Positions 1 through 15,000 of a stretch of 64,000 nucleotides of DNA are shown piece after piece. Position 1 is the stretch's first letter; every line of letters starts with the position of its first letter. The stretch is taken from NCBI GenBank assembly GCA_009885995.1, contig VFJQ01000092.1:62001-126000 (forward strand), in the 5' to 3' direction. The translations under genes were made by a program, and so were the position numbers. The DNA comes from Verrucomicrobiota bacterium (GTDB lineage Bacteria; Verrucomicrobiota; Verrucomicrobiia; Chthoniobacterales; Chthoniobacteraceae). The notes below the pieces were generated by a model. The model searched no databases. It worked only from the letters and a program-made list of their open reading frames with translations, and was not told the origin of the DNA.

Positions 1-3000
1 AGCGTGAACATCCCGGGTGTCTCGCTCAGCGGCGTGCTCGAGCTCCAACTCAACGACACCGCGCTCGACATCAGCGAGAGCTTCACCGTCGGCGGCGTGG
101 TGGTCGAACTGGCCCTGCCCGCCGGCCCGTATCTGCGCCTCGCGGGCACGGGCGTGAGCCTCACGCTTCCGGGTGTGGAGTTGAGCGGCGACTTCTCGAT
201 CGTGAAGTCGAGCACGCGCGTGCTGGTGAACATCAGCGGCGCGTCGGTCTCCTTCGGCAGCGGGGTGCTGCGGCTCGATGGTGCGTCGGCGAACTTCATC
301 GTCAATGCGGGCGGCATCGCGGGCGCGCTTAGCGGCAACATCACGGTCGCGGTCCCGAATGTGAACTTCACGGGCGGATTCAAGTTCGAGTTGAACACGA
401 TCGGCCTGGCGTTCCCGAGCGCCGACTTCGATTTTGGCACCGCGCTCCCGGGTTTCCCGGTGCCGCCGACGTTCGACATCCCGGTGGGCCACTTCGTGCG
501 CTTCGCTCCGGTCATTCCGGCCATTCCGACGCCGATGCTGCCGATCCCGTCGATCGACATCCTCGGCGTGAAGCTCGAGGGCGACTTCAGCATCGAAGCC
601 GACATCGACTTCGGCGGCGTCCGCATCGCGCTCGACGGCGTGTCGCTCGATCTCGGCGGCTACGTCACAATCACCGGTGCGAGTGGCGCCTTCCGCATTG
701 GCCGTGGCGGTCTCGTCGGCAGCCTCGACGCGAACGCATCGATCAACATCCCCGGCATCGCGACCGTGATGGCCGACGTGAGCATCGACGTGAACACGAC
801 CGGCTTCGCGGTGATAGAGAGCATCCCGCTCGGCACGGACCGCGTGGACCTCGATCTGCCGGCCGGGCCGTTCCTCCGCGTGGAAGTGACCGACTTCTCG
901 CTCAATCTCGGCACCGCCTCGCTCGTGGGCGATTTCACCTTCCAGCAGATCACACTGCCCGACGCGACGACCGTCACGCACTTCGCCATCGCCGGCGCGG
1001 CGATCGAGTTCAGCGGCAACGGCATCACGAACGCCGAGGGCGCATTCGTCATCACCGCAGGCGGCATGGCGGGCATCCTGACCGGCGACATCGCGATCGC
1101 CGTGGGCGGCTTGAGCGGGCGCGCGGGCTTCCGCATCAACACCACGACCGGCGCGGTGGACGAGAGCATCGTCGTGGGCGGGCGGACGCTCCCGGTCGTC
1201 TTCAGCGCCACCGAAGTCGGCGCCGTGGGCGCACCGTTCTTCAACTTCTTCGCCGAGGATCTCGTGCTGAACATCGGCAATTTCGTCACGATCGAGGGCA
1301 CGGTGAACTTCGTGACCGGCGTCGGCCGCGACACCTTTGCCGGTGCGAACCTGCTCGTTTTCCTGGGCCAGGGCCCGGCGCGCCTGCCGAGCGGCGAACT
1401 GAACCCGACGGCGACCGGCGTGCTCGTGCGCGATGCGCGCGTCGGCATCGTCAAGATCGGCAGCACCTACGCGTTGAGCGCGACGGGGCTCGTGCAATTC
1501 GTCGGCATCAGCGGCGTGACGATCGCGGGACAGGCGACGGTGCTCGTGAACACGACGGGCACGATCATCAGCGAGACACTGACCTTCGCCGGCGACTCGA
1601 ACGATCCTGGCATCACGCTCAATTTCCCGACCACCGATACGGTCGCGAAACTCGAAGTGCTGAACGGCGAGTTGTCCTTCGCGGGCCAGACGCTCAAGGG
1701 CGACTTCAGCTTCGAGCGCGCGGGCAGCAGCACGCGCATCGGCCTGCTCGATGGTTCGCTCGATCTCGGCGGCGGTGCGCTCGTCGTGAGCGACATCGAG
1801 GGTGCGCTGCTCCTCACGTCGGCAGGCGTCGCCGGCCGCGTGAACGCGGACGTGGATGTGAATGTGCCGGGCGTTTTGCTCTCGAATGCGAAATGGACCT
1901 TTGCGATCAACTCGACCGCCGCGCGGGTCACCGAGTCCATTACGGTCGGCGCGACGACGGTGAGCTTCGATGTGCAAGCCGGACCTTATATGCGCGTCGA
2001 ACTGACGGGCCAGGATGGCATCAATCCCGCGGCGCTCGTCATCGCGGGCCAATCGATCAAGGGCGAGTATGCGTTTGAGCGTTTCCTCACCGCCGACGGC
2101 ACCCCGATCGTGCGCGGCGCAGCGACGAACGTGGCGATCGACATCGTCGCGGGCTCGACGCAGATCGCGACGGTTCGCAATGGCGAAGGCGCGTTCGTCG
2201 TCACGACGACGGGCCTCGCGGGTCGCGTCAGCGGCACGGTCGCAATCACGCCGCCGGGCGGCAGCTTCACGGGCGACTTCTCGCTCGCGGTGAACAGCAC
2301 GACGGTCGCGGTCGATGAATCATTTAACATCGGCACGAAGACGGTGCAGCTCACGTTGCCCGCCGGGCCTTACGTCCGCGTCGAGGCGCTGAATGCGCGG
2401 CTCGCGTTCCAAGGCGTGAACATCGCGGGCGACTTCGCGTTTGAGAAGGCTGGCAGTGTCGTGAGCGTCGCGGTCGCGAACGGCTCGGTGCAGCTCGGCG
2501 GCGATCTCGTGAGCATCACGAACATCCACGGCACCTTCGTGAGCAGCGGCACAGCGCTCACGGGCAGTCTCAGCGCGTCGGTCGTGGTGAATGTGCCGAG
2601 TGTCACGTTCAGCGGCGACGTGAGCGTGAACTTCGACACCGCCGCCGGCTTCCTCCGCTTCGAGGCGACGAATCTCGCGCTGAATGTCGCGGGTCAGACG
2701 TTGCGTGGCGACTTCGCCTTCGAGCAGCAGACCATCGGCGCGCAGAAGATCGTGCGCGTTGCGGCGACGAATGTGGTGCTCTCGCTCGGCGGCCCGCCGG
2801 CGATCCTGACCGCGACGGGCGGCGGCAATTTCCTCATCACACCCGCAGGGTTCGCGGGCGAGCTGACGGTCGTGATCGCGCTCGGTGTCCCTGACGTGAG
2901 CTTCGGCGGCACGTTCAAGCTGCGCATCAACAACACCGCTGCGCCGGTGAACGAGACCTTCAAGATCGGCGCGGCAACGAACACGCTGGTGCTGCCCGCG

Positions 3001-6000
3001 GGACCGTTTATTCGCGTCGAAGGCACGGGCGTTTCGCTCACCGTCATGGGCCAGACGCTCAGCGGAAACTTCGCGATCGAGCAGACGACCGGCGTCGTGC
3101 GCGTCGGCCTCTCGAATGTCGCGCTCAGTCTCGGCAGCGGCCTCGTGAACGTGACGAACGGCTCCGGCTTCGTCCTCCTCACCACGACGGGCGTCGCGTC
3201 GCGCTTCGGCGGCACGGTCGCGGTGACAGTGCCGGGCGTTGTCTTCAGCGGCGCGTTCACGGTCGAGATCAACAGCACGTTCACCCCGGTGGACGAGAGC
3301 ATCGAAATCGGCGGCGGTGTGCAGACACTGAGCTTGCCTGCCGGACCGTTCCTGCGCGTGACGGGCGACGACGTGAAACTCAAGGTCGTCGGCCAGACAC
3401 TGCGTGGTTCGTTCGCCTTCGAGCAGACGGCGGCGAAAGTGCGCGTCGGCCTGCGCGACGTGAGCCTCGCGCTCGGGGACGGGACGAAGACTTTCCTCAG
3501 CGTGAGCAATGCGGAAGGTGTCTTTGTCATGACCGCCGCGGGCCTCGCGGGTCGTGTGAGTGGCGATGTCGCGGTGACGATTCCGAACGTGGAGCTGAGC
3601 GCGTCGCTCACGGTCGCGATCAACAACACGAACGCGACTGTGAACGAGACCTTCGACGTGGCGGGCATCCCGACGACGCTCGTGATGCCCATCGGTCCGT
3701 TCGTGCGCGTCGAGGGGAATGCCGTGAGCGCGACGATCCTCGGGCAGCGCATCAGCGGCGACTTCAGCTTTGAGCAATCCGGCGCGGTGCCGAACCGCAT
3801 CGTTCGCGTCGCAGCGACGAACGTGAGCGTCGCGCTCGGCGACGGCACGACCGACTTCGTGACGATCACAAACGGCACCGGCTTCTTCGTCATCAAGCAG
3901 GCGGGCCTCGGCGCGCAGGTGAGCGGCGACGTGGCGGTCAACATCCCGGACGTGACCTTCTCCGCGGGGCTGGAACTGCAGATCAACACGACCGGCGCGC
4001 TGGTGAACGAGACTTTCACGATCGCGGGCCAGTCGGAGACCGTCTCGCTCGCGACGGGCAACTTCGTCCGCATCGCCACGCTCACCGGCCAGCGCGCGAC
4101 GCTTACAGTGCTCGGGCTGGAGTTGGGCGCGGAGTTCGCGATCGAGAAGACCACGGCCGCGGTCGGCACGGCGATCGAGACGCAGGTCGCGGTGGCGATC
4201 AACAACCTGCGCTTCACGATTCAGGACGGCACTACGGTCTTCGTGAACGTGACGAACGGCACGGGTGCGCTGCTCGTCTCGCCCGCGGGTGTTGCGGCAT
4301 CGTTCAGCGTGACGGCGAGCTTCGACGCGCCGGGCGCATTCACGCTGTCCGCCACCACGGTGAAGCTCTCGATCAACACATCGCCGCAGCCGGTGAACCA
4401 GACCTACAAAGTCGGCGTGGCGGACATCCCGCTCGTGGTGCCCGCCGGGCCGTTCCGTGGCGTCGAGGTCATCGGCGCGATGCTTACCATCGGCGACCAG
4501 ACCGGCTCTGTTCTCAGCGGCGACTTCTTCTTCGACCAAAGCCAGCGCGCCGATCTCACGAAGGTCACGCGCGTCGCTGCGAACAACGTGCTGGTCGAAG
4601 TCGGCGGGCAGTCGATGAAGAACGGCGCGGGCGCGTTTGTGATCCTGCCGACGGGTTTCGCGGGCTTCCTCTCGGGTGATGTGGCCGTGGCCGTGGGCGG
4701 GCTCGAAGTTGGCGGCAGCATCGGCTTGCGCGTGAACAAGACGGGCGTCGCAGTGGATGAGACGATCGTGCTGAACGGGCGCACGTTTAAGATTGAGTTC
4801 CCCGATGGCGCGCCGGTGTTCAGCGTCTTCGTCGCGGGACTCACGATCCGCGTCGGCGATTTCGTGGAGATCGAAGGCGACAGCATCTCCTTCACGACCG
4901 GCGCGGGCGGCGACACGCTCGTCGCGTCGGGCGTGAGCGTCTTCATGGGGCAAGGCCCGGTGAAGCTCGATACCACCACGCGCAACCCAGCCGCGCAGGG
5001 CGTGCTGCTCTCGAATGCGCGCGTCGGCGTGCTGCGGCTTGGGGTGGCTGGCGCCTACACGTATGCGGTGTATGCCGAAGGCACGATTGAAGTGCTCGGC
5101 TTCTCTGGGTTCACGTTTACCGGCAATGCGACGGTGCGCTTCAACAACACGAGCGCGGACCAGACCATCACCTTCCCGAAAGCGGACACCACTACCGACA
5201 CGATCACGATCACGAGCGGCACGATCGCAGCCCCGACGGCATCGTTCGTCGGCGACCTCGCGCTCACGGTCGCGGGGCAATCGCTGAGCGGCACGTTCGG
5301 CTTCTCGCAGAGCATCGTCGGCGGCGTAAAGGTGACGAAGATCGGCATCAGCAACGCGAGCCTTTCGCTCGGCGACGGCACGACGGAATTCGTGAGCATC
5401 GCGAACGGCACGGGTGGCTTCATTATCAAGCCGACGGGCCTGGCCGGACGGTTCTCGGCGACCGTTGTGGTGAATCCTGCGCTCGGGTTCAGCTTCTCGG
5501 CGGGGCTTTCGGTGGAGATCAATACGACGACCGCGGCGGTGAGCGACACGGTGCCGGTCGCGGGTGCGATCACGCTGCCCGCCGGGCCGTATCTGCGGCT
5601 CGCGGGCGATAACGTGATGCTGACCGTCGCGGGGCAATCGCTCATGGCGGACTTTGCGATCGAACGATTCACGAAGACCGACGGGACGGTGCTGCTGCGT
5701 GTGGCGGCGACGGACGTGCAGCTTCACATCAAGGCCGATGCGAGCGGGTCGGACGTGGTGACGCTCGCGGATGGCGAAGGCTTCTTCGTCGTGAGCAGCG
5801 CGGGCATCGCCGGACGCGTCGGCGGCACAGTGACGATCGCGGTGCCGGACGTGACTTTCAGCGGCATCTTCACGCTCGCGATCAACAGCACGCCGGTGAG
5901 CGTGGACGAGTCCTTCGTTGTCGGTGGGAAGACGATCACGCTCGCGCTGCCGAGCGGGCCTTTCCTGCGGGTCGAGGGCGTGGACGTGAGTCTGCGCGTC

Positions 6001-9000
6001 GCGGGCCAGACGCTCGGCGGCGACTTCGCATTCGAGCGCGTGCTGACGACCGGCGTGCTGCCGGTGCCGGTCGTGCGCGTGGTGCTGGCGAATGCGCGCC
6101 TCTCGCTCGGCGACGGCACGAACGAACTCGTGAGCCTCACGAACGGCGAAGGCGCATTCGTCTCGACCCCCACCGGCCTCGCGGGCTCGGTCAGCGGCAC
6201 GGTAAAGATCACGGTGCCGGGCGTGACGTTCAGCGGGGATTTCAAGGTCGCGGTGAACAGCACGACGACGGCGGTGCATGAGGAATTCATGATCGGCGCG
6301 CGGGAGATCACGCTCGATGTGCAGGCCGGGCCGTTCATGCGGATCGAAGGCACGGATGTGAGCCTGATGGTCGCGGGCCAGGCGATCAGCGGCGACTTCG
6401 CGATCGAGCAGCTCATCAAGCCGACCGGCGAGCGCATCACGCGGCTCGCGATCCTGAACGGCGAAATCAATCTCGGCGACGGACTCGTGCAGGCGACCGA
6501 CCTCAAGGGCGCGTTCGTCTTCTCGATCTTCGGCGTCGCGGGCGAGATCACGACGACGCTCCAACTCAATGTCGCGGGCGGCCTGCTCTTCGCGGGCCGC
6601 GTGAGCGTGCGGGTGAACAACACGATCTTCGCGGTGAACGAAAGCGTCGCGATCACGACTGCACCGGGCGTCACCGAGACGATCACGCTCGCGCTGCCCG
6701 CCGGGCCGTATCTCCGCGTCGAGGTTGGCGAGACCGCTCCGGGTTCTCCGGCAACGTTGGAAGTCGCGGACCAGACGTTGAGCGGCAATTTCGCCTTCGA
6801 GCGCGGCATCTCGCTCGATGGCTCGGTGTTGGTGCGGATCGTCGTCACGGACGGCGAACTCAAGATCGGCGACGGCACGAGCGATGTCGTCACGGTCACG
6901 AACGCGCGCGGCTTCTTCATCCTCCGCAACGCCACTGCGGCGGGCACACTCAGCGCGGACATCGTGGTGAATGTGCCGGACGTGAACTTCACCGGCAGCT
7001 TCGCCGTGTCGCTGAACAACTCGAGTGCTGCGGTGGACGAGAGCATCGTGCTCGCGGGCGAGATGGTGCGCTTGCAGCTCCCGGCCGGGCCTTACCTCCG
7101 CGTCGAAGGGATCAATGTCGCGCTCAGCGTCGCGGGGCAGGTCATCAGCGCGGACTTCGCCTTCGAGCAAGTCACGCGCGGCCCGCCGACGAGCACGGTC
7201 AAAGTCGTCCGCGTGGCGGCGAAGAACGTGTCCATCCTGCTCGGCGATGGGACGACGACCTTCGTGAGCGTCACGCAAGGCGAGGGGCTGTTCCTTGTCC
7301 TGCCTTCGGGCATCGCGGGCCGCATCAGCGGCGTGGCGAGTGTGAATCTGCCGGGCGTGTCGCTGAGCGCGACGCTGACGGCGGAGATCAACCAGACGGG
7401 CGCGCTGGTGGACGAAGACTTCACGGTCGGCGGCGAGACGCTGAACCTCTCGCTCGACGCGGGGGATTACGTGCGGGTGGCGGGCGAAGACGTGGCGCTC
7501 GTGATCGCGGGCCAGACGCTCAGCGGCGACTTCACTTTCGAGAAAGCTACGGTGCTCGGGCGGCAAGTCGTGACGGTGACGGTTGCGAATGTGCACCTCG
7601 GCTTCGGTGATGGGACGCGCGAGTTCGTGTCGGTCGATGTGGCGAGCGGCTCGCTTACGCTCAAGCCCTCGGGCGTCGTGGCGAACTTCCCGAGCGTGAC
7701 GGTGACGACGGACATCCCCGGCGTGGAGTTCATGGGCACCTTCGGCATCGCGGTGGACACGACGAACCCGGCGAACCGCTACCTGCGCGTCACGGGCGAC
7801 CACGTCGCGTTGAAATTCTCCGGCGTGATGCTGCAAGCAGACTTCGCCTTCGAGCAGATCACGAACGGCGCGGGCGAGAGCATCGTGCGCGTGGCGGTGA
7901 GCGATGTGCAGCTCAGCATCGGCACTTTCGTCTCGGTGACGAATGGCCAGGGGTCGCTGCTTATCACGCGCGACGGGATCGCGGCGGACTTCTCGGTGAC
8001 GGCGAACTTCACGCTGCCCGCCGGGCTGGCTCTCAGCTTCCAGTCGGTGCGCGTGCAATTGAATACGAGCGCAGCGGCGGTGCTGGAGACGTTCGCGGCT
8101 GGTGGGCAGACTCTCGTGCTCGAAGTGCCCGCGGGGCCGTTCATCCGCGTGACGGTGCTCGGCGCGGCGCTGAACGTCGGCGGCGCGAGCGGTTTCAATC
8201 TGACGGGCGATTTCCTCTTCGACCAGACCGGCACTTCGCCGAACACCACCACGCGGATCGCGATGACGAACGTGGCGGTGACGATCGACGGGCAGGGGAT
8301 CAAGAACGGCGAGGGCGCTTTCGTTTTGAAAGGCGGAGCCGGCGGTGGCATTGCGGGCATCCTCAGCGGCGAGGCGGCGATCGCAGCCGGGCCGGTGAGC
8401 GTGGGCGGCAGCTTCGGCGTGCGGCTCAACTCGACGACCTCCGCGGTGGACGAGACGATCGCGATCGGCGCGCGGACGATCAATGTGCGGTTCAGCGCGA
8501 CGGAGGTCGGCGGCATGGCGGGCTCGTTCTTCCAGTTCTTCGGTGGCGACCTCTCGCTGAACATCGGCAACTTCGTCACCATCGAGGGCAACGTCAGCTT
8601 CACGAACGTCGGCGGGAAATCGATCTTCGCGGGCGAAGGGCTGAACATCTTCCTCGGCGAGGGCCCGGCGAAGCTGTCGAGCGGCGAAGTGAATCCGTTC
8701 GCGACCGGCCTGCTCGTGAGCGACGCGACGGTGGGGCTCATCAAGTTCCCCGACGGCACCTACGCGCTCGCGGCGATGGGTCGCGTCGAGGTGATCGGAC
8801 TCGATGGCGTGACGGTGAGCGGCAACGTGCTCGTGCGGGTGAACAACTCGGGCCAGATCGTGAACGAACTGCTCACGATCCCGAACACGGAGCACGACAT
8901 CGTGGTGAAGTTCGACACGACCGCGCTGGTGACGACCTTCGAGGCGACGCAGCTCGATCTTTCGGTGCTCGGCCAGACGCTCAAGGGCGACTTCGCCTTT

Positions 9001-12000
9001 AACAAACAGATCGTCGGCGGCGTGCAGGTCATCAGCGTCGCGGCGAAGAACGTGAGTCTCGTGCTGGGCGACGGCACGACGGCCTTCGTGAGTGTGACCG
9101 GCGCGGAGGGCGCCGTGCTGCTCACGCCCGCGGGTATGGCCGCCGAACTGCGCAATGCGAACATCGCGCTGAATGTGCCGGGCGTGACGTTCAGCGGGAC
9201 GTTCTCGATCGCGGTGAACACAACAACGGTTGCGGTCGATAAGCAGTTCACGGTCGGCGGCGACACGGTGACGCTGAAGTTGCCCGCCGGGCCGTTCCTC
9301 AGCGTGAAGGCGGAGAACGTGAATCTCTCGGTCGCGGGCCAGACGCTCTCGGGGAACTTCGCGCTGGAGCAACTCACGCAGGCGGGCGGCGCGAAGATCA
9401 CGCGCGTGGCGGTGAGCGGCGTGACGATCCAACTCGGCGACGGGACGACGAATTACGTGAGCGTCACGAATGGCCGGGGCAGTTTCCTCATCACCGCCGC
9501 GGGCCTCGCGGGCCGCATCGATGCGGACGTGGCGATCAATGTGCCGGGCGTGAGCTTCAGCGGTTCGTTCGGAGTGGCGGTGAACAACACGACGGCGCCG
9601 GTGATGACGAGCTTCGAGGTCGGCGGCGAAACGATCGTCCTCGATCTGCCGGCGGGGCCGTATCTGCGGATCGACGCGAACAACGCGCAGCTCACCGTCG
9701 CCGGGCAATCGCTGAGCGGCAACTTCGCCTTCGAGCGCGTGACGCGTGTGGGCGCCGGCCCGGCGGTGCGGATCGCGGCGAGCAATGTGTCGCTGCGGCT
9801 CGGCGACGGGACGACCGATCTCGTGACGCTCTCGAACGGCGAGGGCAGCCTGCTCGTGACCGCGGCTGGGATCGCGGGCCGGTTCAGCGCGGATGTCGCG
9901 ACGAATATCCCCGGGGTGAGCATCAGCGGTTCGCTCGCGCTGGAGATCAACAACACGACGGCGGCGGTGAACGAAACGCTGATGGTCGGCGGGCAGAGCG
10001 TCGGGCTGGTGCTGCCGGCTGGGCCTTACCTGCGCATCGCGGGCACGGGTGTGAATGTGAGCGTGCTCGGCCAGACGATCAGCGGCGACTTTGCTATCGA
10101 GCGCACGACGAACACGCGCGGCGAATCGAAGCTGCGCGTCGCCATCGCGAATGCGCGGCTCGCGATCGGCGATGGCACGAACGACCTCGTCGTGATCAGC
10201 GGCGCGTCGGCTTACTTCGTCGTCACGCCGCTCGGCATGGCGGGTTCGTTCACGGGCAGCGTCTCGTTCAGCATCCCGAACGTGAGTTTCACCGGCACCT
10301 TCAGGGCCGAGGTGAACAACACGACGACCGGTATCGACGAGAGCTTCATGGTCGGTGGACAGACGGTCGCGCTGAAGCTGCCCGCCGGGCCTTACCTCAA
10401 GGTGAGCGGCACTAGTGTCGCGCTGTCGATCGCGGGTCAGACACTCACAGGTAACTTTGCCTTCTCACAGCAGACGACGCTCGGCGGCGCGAAGGTCGTG
10501 CGCGTGGCGATCAGCGGCGTGTCGCTCAAGCTCGGTGATGGCACGACGGACTTCGTGTCGCTGACGAATGGGCAGGGCGCATTCCTCGTCACGCCGCAAG
10601 GGCTCGCGGGCAGCCTGAGCGTGAGCGCGGCGTTCAACATCCCGGGCGTCACGGTCAGCGGGGACGTGTCGATTCAGGTGAACAACACGATGGCGGCGGT
10701 GCATGAGATGTTCGTCGTGGGCGGCGAGACGATCACGCTCGACTTGCCGGCGGGGCCGTTCCTGCGCGTCGGTGTTTTCAATACGAACGTCATGGTCGGC
10801 AGCGTGTTGCTGCACGGCGACTTCCTCTTCGACCAAAGCACGCGCGCGAACGGCACAAAGGTCACGCGCATCGCGCTGGCGAATGTCGAGGTGAGCGTGG
10901 GCGGGCAGGGGATCAAGAACGCGGAGGGCGCGTTCGTGATCCTGCCGTCCGGGCCGGGTGTGACCGGCGGCGTAGCGGGCATCATCAGCGGCGAGATCGC
11001 GGTCAGCGCGGGCGGCGCGAGCCTCGGCGGACGCGCTGGCTTCCGCGTGAACAAGAGCGGCAGCGCGGTCGATGAGACGATCGACATCAATGGGCGCACG
11101 ATCGCTGTGAAGTTCGGCGCGGGCGAAGGTGATTTGTTCGCGTTCTTCGCGGAGGACTTGAAGCTGACCATCGGCAACTTCGTCTCGATCGAGGGCAGCG
11201 TGTCCTTCGTGAATGTCGGCGGGAAGCTGACCTTCGCGGGCACGAAGCTCGCGGTCTTCCTCGGCCAGGGTCCGGGCAAGCTGCCGAACGGCGAACTGAA
11301 TCCCGCGGCGACCGGCCTGCTGCTCGATGACGCGCGCATCGGGCTCATCAAGTATCCCGACGGCACGGTGGCGATGTTTGCGACGGGCACGGTGCGCGTG
11401 CTCGGGCTGAGCGGCTTCTCGCTAAGTGGCATGGCGACCGTGGAGGTGAACAACACCGGCAAGATCATTAGCGAGACGCTCACGATTCCGAACACGAGCG
11501 ACTCCGTGGTGCTCGACTTCCCGACGATCGACATGGTGACGCGCTTCCAGGCGCTCGACGTGGACCTAAACATCGTGGGCCAGACGCTGCATGGGAACTT
11601 CTCCTTCGACAAAGTGACGAGCGGGGCGGCGACCGGCTCGCTGCGGATCGCGGCGACCGACGTGAGCATCGGGCTCGGCGACGGCACGACGAACTTCCTG
11701 AGCATCACGGAAGGCGAAGGCTCGCTGCTGCTCACGCCGGCGGGCGTTGCGGGTTCGTTCAGCGCGACGGTCGCGACAAACATCCCTGGCTTCACGCTCG
11801 GCGTCGGCACACTCTCGCTCGCGATCAATACGACGACGGCGCCGGTGAAGACGACGTTCACCGTCGGTGCGGACGCGCTCGTGCTCGATGTGCCGGCGGG
11901 GCCGTTCGTGCGCGTGGTCGGGCTCGGCGTGACGATCAGCATCGCGGGACAATCCCTCACGGGCGACATCGCCTTCGAGCAGAGCACGTCGGCGGCGACG

Positions 12001-15000
12001 GGGGCGAAGTCGGTGAAGATCGCCTTCACCAACGTGACGCTCGAACTCAAGAGCGGCGCGCAGACCGTCATCAGCCTCACAAAGGGCGAGGGCATCTTTG
12101 CGGTGAAGCCGACTGGCTTTGCAGGGCGCGTGAGCGGCACGGTGACAGTCGATCCGTCGCTCGGCTTCGCGTTCCGCGGGAACTTCGCGCTGGCGATCAA
12201 TAGCGGCAGCGCGGCGATCAGCGAGAGCTTCCAGATCGGTAACCAGACCGTGTCGATCAACCTGCCCGCCGGGCCGTATCTGCGCGTCGAGGCGACGGGC
12301 ATAGAGTTGGACGTGCAGGGCGTCACGCTGCGCGCGGACTTCGCTTTCGAGAAAGTGACGAAGGCTGGGACGACCGAGAGCCGCGTGCGGGTCGGGCTCG
12401 CGAATGTGAGCCTCGCCATCGGCGATGTGATCTCGGTCACGAATGGCAGCGGGTTCTTCCTCGTCACGCCGCTGGGCTTCGCGGGGACGATCAGCGCGAC
12501 GGTCGCGCTCAATGTGCCGTCCGTGTCGCTCGGCGGGGCGTTCGCGGTCGTCATCAACAACACGACCTCGCCGATCAACGAGACCTTCCTCGTCGGCGTG
12601 ACGCCGGTGACGCTGGTCGCGCCGACGGGACCGTTCCTCAAGGTCGCGGGCATCGGTGTGAACGTGAACGTGCTCGGCCAGACGCTCAGCGGCGACTTCG
12701 CTTTCGAGCGGCAGACGGTCGCGGGTGGACAGCGCATCCGGGTCACGGCGAGCAATGTTTCGCTCAACCTCGGCGGCGGGATCGTGAGCGTGACGAATGG
12801 CGACGCGACCTTTCTCATCACACCCGCCGGGCTCGCGGGCACGATCGACGCGGACATCGCGGTGAACGTGCCGGGCGTAAGCTTCGAGGCGTCGGTGAGC
12901 GTGAAGGTGAACAACACGGCGGCGGCAGTGAACCAGACCTTCACCAACCCGAGCGCGTCGCTGAACCTACCGGCTGGGCCTTACTTGCGCGTCGAACTCG
13001 GGCCGACGGGGATGAACACGGCGGCGAAGCTGAGCATCCTTGGCCAGACGCTCAGTGCGAACTTCGTCCTCGAACAATCCACGCGTGCCGACGGGACGAA
13101 GGTCGTGCGCGTCGCGGTGGCGAATGGCGCGCTCAGCATCGCGGACGGCATCGTGAGCGTGACGAATGGCACGGGCTTCTTCGTCCTCACGCCGGCGGGT
13201 ATGGCGGGCCGTATCAGCGCGAGCGTGGCGCTGAATGTGCCGAACGTGACGTTCAGCGGCGACTTTTCGCTGGAACTGAACAACACGGGCGCGGCGGTGA
13301 AGGACACGATCACGATCGGTTCGGCGGCGCTCTCGCTCGATCTGCCGGCGGGGCCGTTCCTGCGCGTCGCGGGCGACAATGTGGTGCTCTCGATCGCGGG
13401 TCAGTCGCTCAGCGGGAATTTCTCGTTCGAGCAGATCACGCGAGGCACCGGGCCGACGGCGACGAAGATCGTGCGCATCGCTTTCTCCGACGTGAGCCTC
13501 TCGCTCGGCGACGGGACGAACACCTTCCTCAGCATCACCGAGGGCACGGGCTTCTTCGTGATCCGCCCGACGAATCCCGCGCTGCCGGTGCATCCGATGA
13601 CGAACCCGAGCGGGCTCGCGGGTTCGTTGAGCGGCACGGTCGCGCTGAACGTGCCGGGCGCCACGCTGAGCGGCACGCTCGGGTTGAAGGTGAACACGCT
13701 CACGGTGCCGGTGACGGAGACCTTCCTCGTCGGCGGCGTGAGCACGACGATCGATCTGCCGCCGGGCAACTTCCTGCGCGTCGAGGGGACGAATCTGAAC
13801 CTCGGGCTGTTCGGCCTCTCATTGAGCGGGAACTTCGCGTTCGAGCAACTCACGACGACGGGCACGACGCCGAAGAAGGTCGTGCGCATCTCGCTCTCGA
13901 ATGTGCGCTTCGGCATCGGCGATGGGACGACCGACTTCGTGACGGTATCGAACGGCAACGGCGACTTCCTGCTCCTCACCGAAGGCACGGGCGCGACGGC
14001 GAAGAAGGGACTCGCAGGCCGGTTGAGCGCGACGGTGGCGGTGAACATCCCGGGCGTCACGTTCGACGCGGACTTCGCGATCCAGGTGAAGACGATCGAC
14101 GGGCCGGTGAATGAGGACTTCGGCTCGGGGACGCCGCTGGTGATTCCGGGGATGGGCTCGTTCTTCCGCATCGAGGCGCAGAATGCGAAGCTGAACATCG
14201 CAGGACAGCAGCTCGGCGGGACGTTCGCGCTCGAGCAGATCACGACGCGCGGCGCGGACAATATCGCGGGCAACGCTGACGACGAGAAGGTGCTGCGTGT
14301 GGGAATCAGCGGGCTGACGCTGAGCCTCGGCGTGCCGGGGCAGGCGCCATTCGTGCAGATCTTGAACGGGCACGGCTCGATCCTCGTGAACAAGCTCGGC
14401 GTCGCGGCGAGCCTGGCGATCGACACGGTGCCGGACGACACGGCGCCGGGCGTGCCGCCGGATGGAGACACCGATCCTGAACCGGGCTTCCTCGTGAACC
14501 TGCCGGGGATGTCGCTAACGGTCACGACCATCAGCTTGCAGATCAACACGCAGCCGCAGCCGGTGATGCAGACGTTCACCTTCGGCGCGCCGGCGGTGAC
14601 GGAGACGCTCGACCTGCCGGCGGGGCCGTTCCTGCGCGTGGCGGTGATCGGCGCGATGCTCGATCTCACGACGGTCACGGGCGAGGTGATCCAAGGCGAC
14701 TTCTTCTTCGAGCAGAACGTGAAGGCGGAATTCAACGGGGCGATCGCGCTCGGCGGTGCGACGGACGCGGTGACGGCGATGGCGGTGGCTGACGTGAATG
14801 GCGACGGCAAGCCGGACCTCGTCGTGGGTCGCGCGAGCGCGCAGCTCCAGGTGTATCTCAATAACGGGACGACCACGCCGTTCAGCGGCGCGCCGGTGTC
14901 CTTCGGCACGAGCATCACGCCGGTGGCGCTCGCGATCGGCGATGTGAATGGAGACGGGAAGCGCGACCTCATCGTGGGCCGCAGCGGTGCGGCGAATCTG

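Noticed and set aside
4-6. GTG at position 4 as the start of the giant gene
   Set aside because: It falls inside a SVNIPGV strand of an array unit, the frame is open upstream to base 1, and the first part of the unit is missing. The start must lie before the window.
2320-9708. A 2,462-codon open frame on the minus strand
   Set aside because: It is antisense to a coherent repeat array and its translation is Arg/His/Asp/Ala-rich with no domain, as expected from the complement of GC-biased codons.
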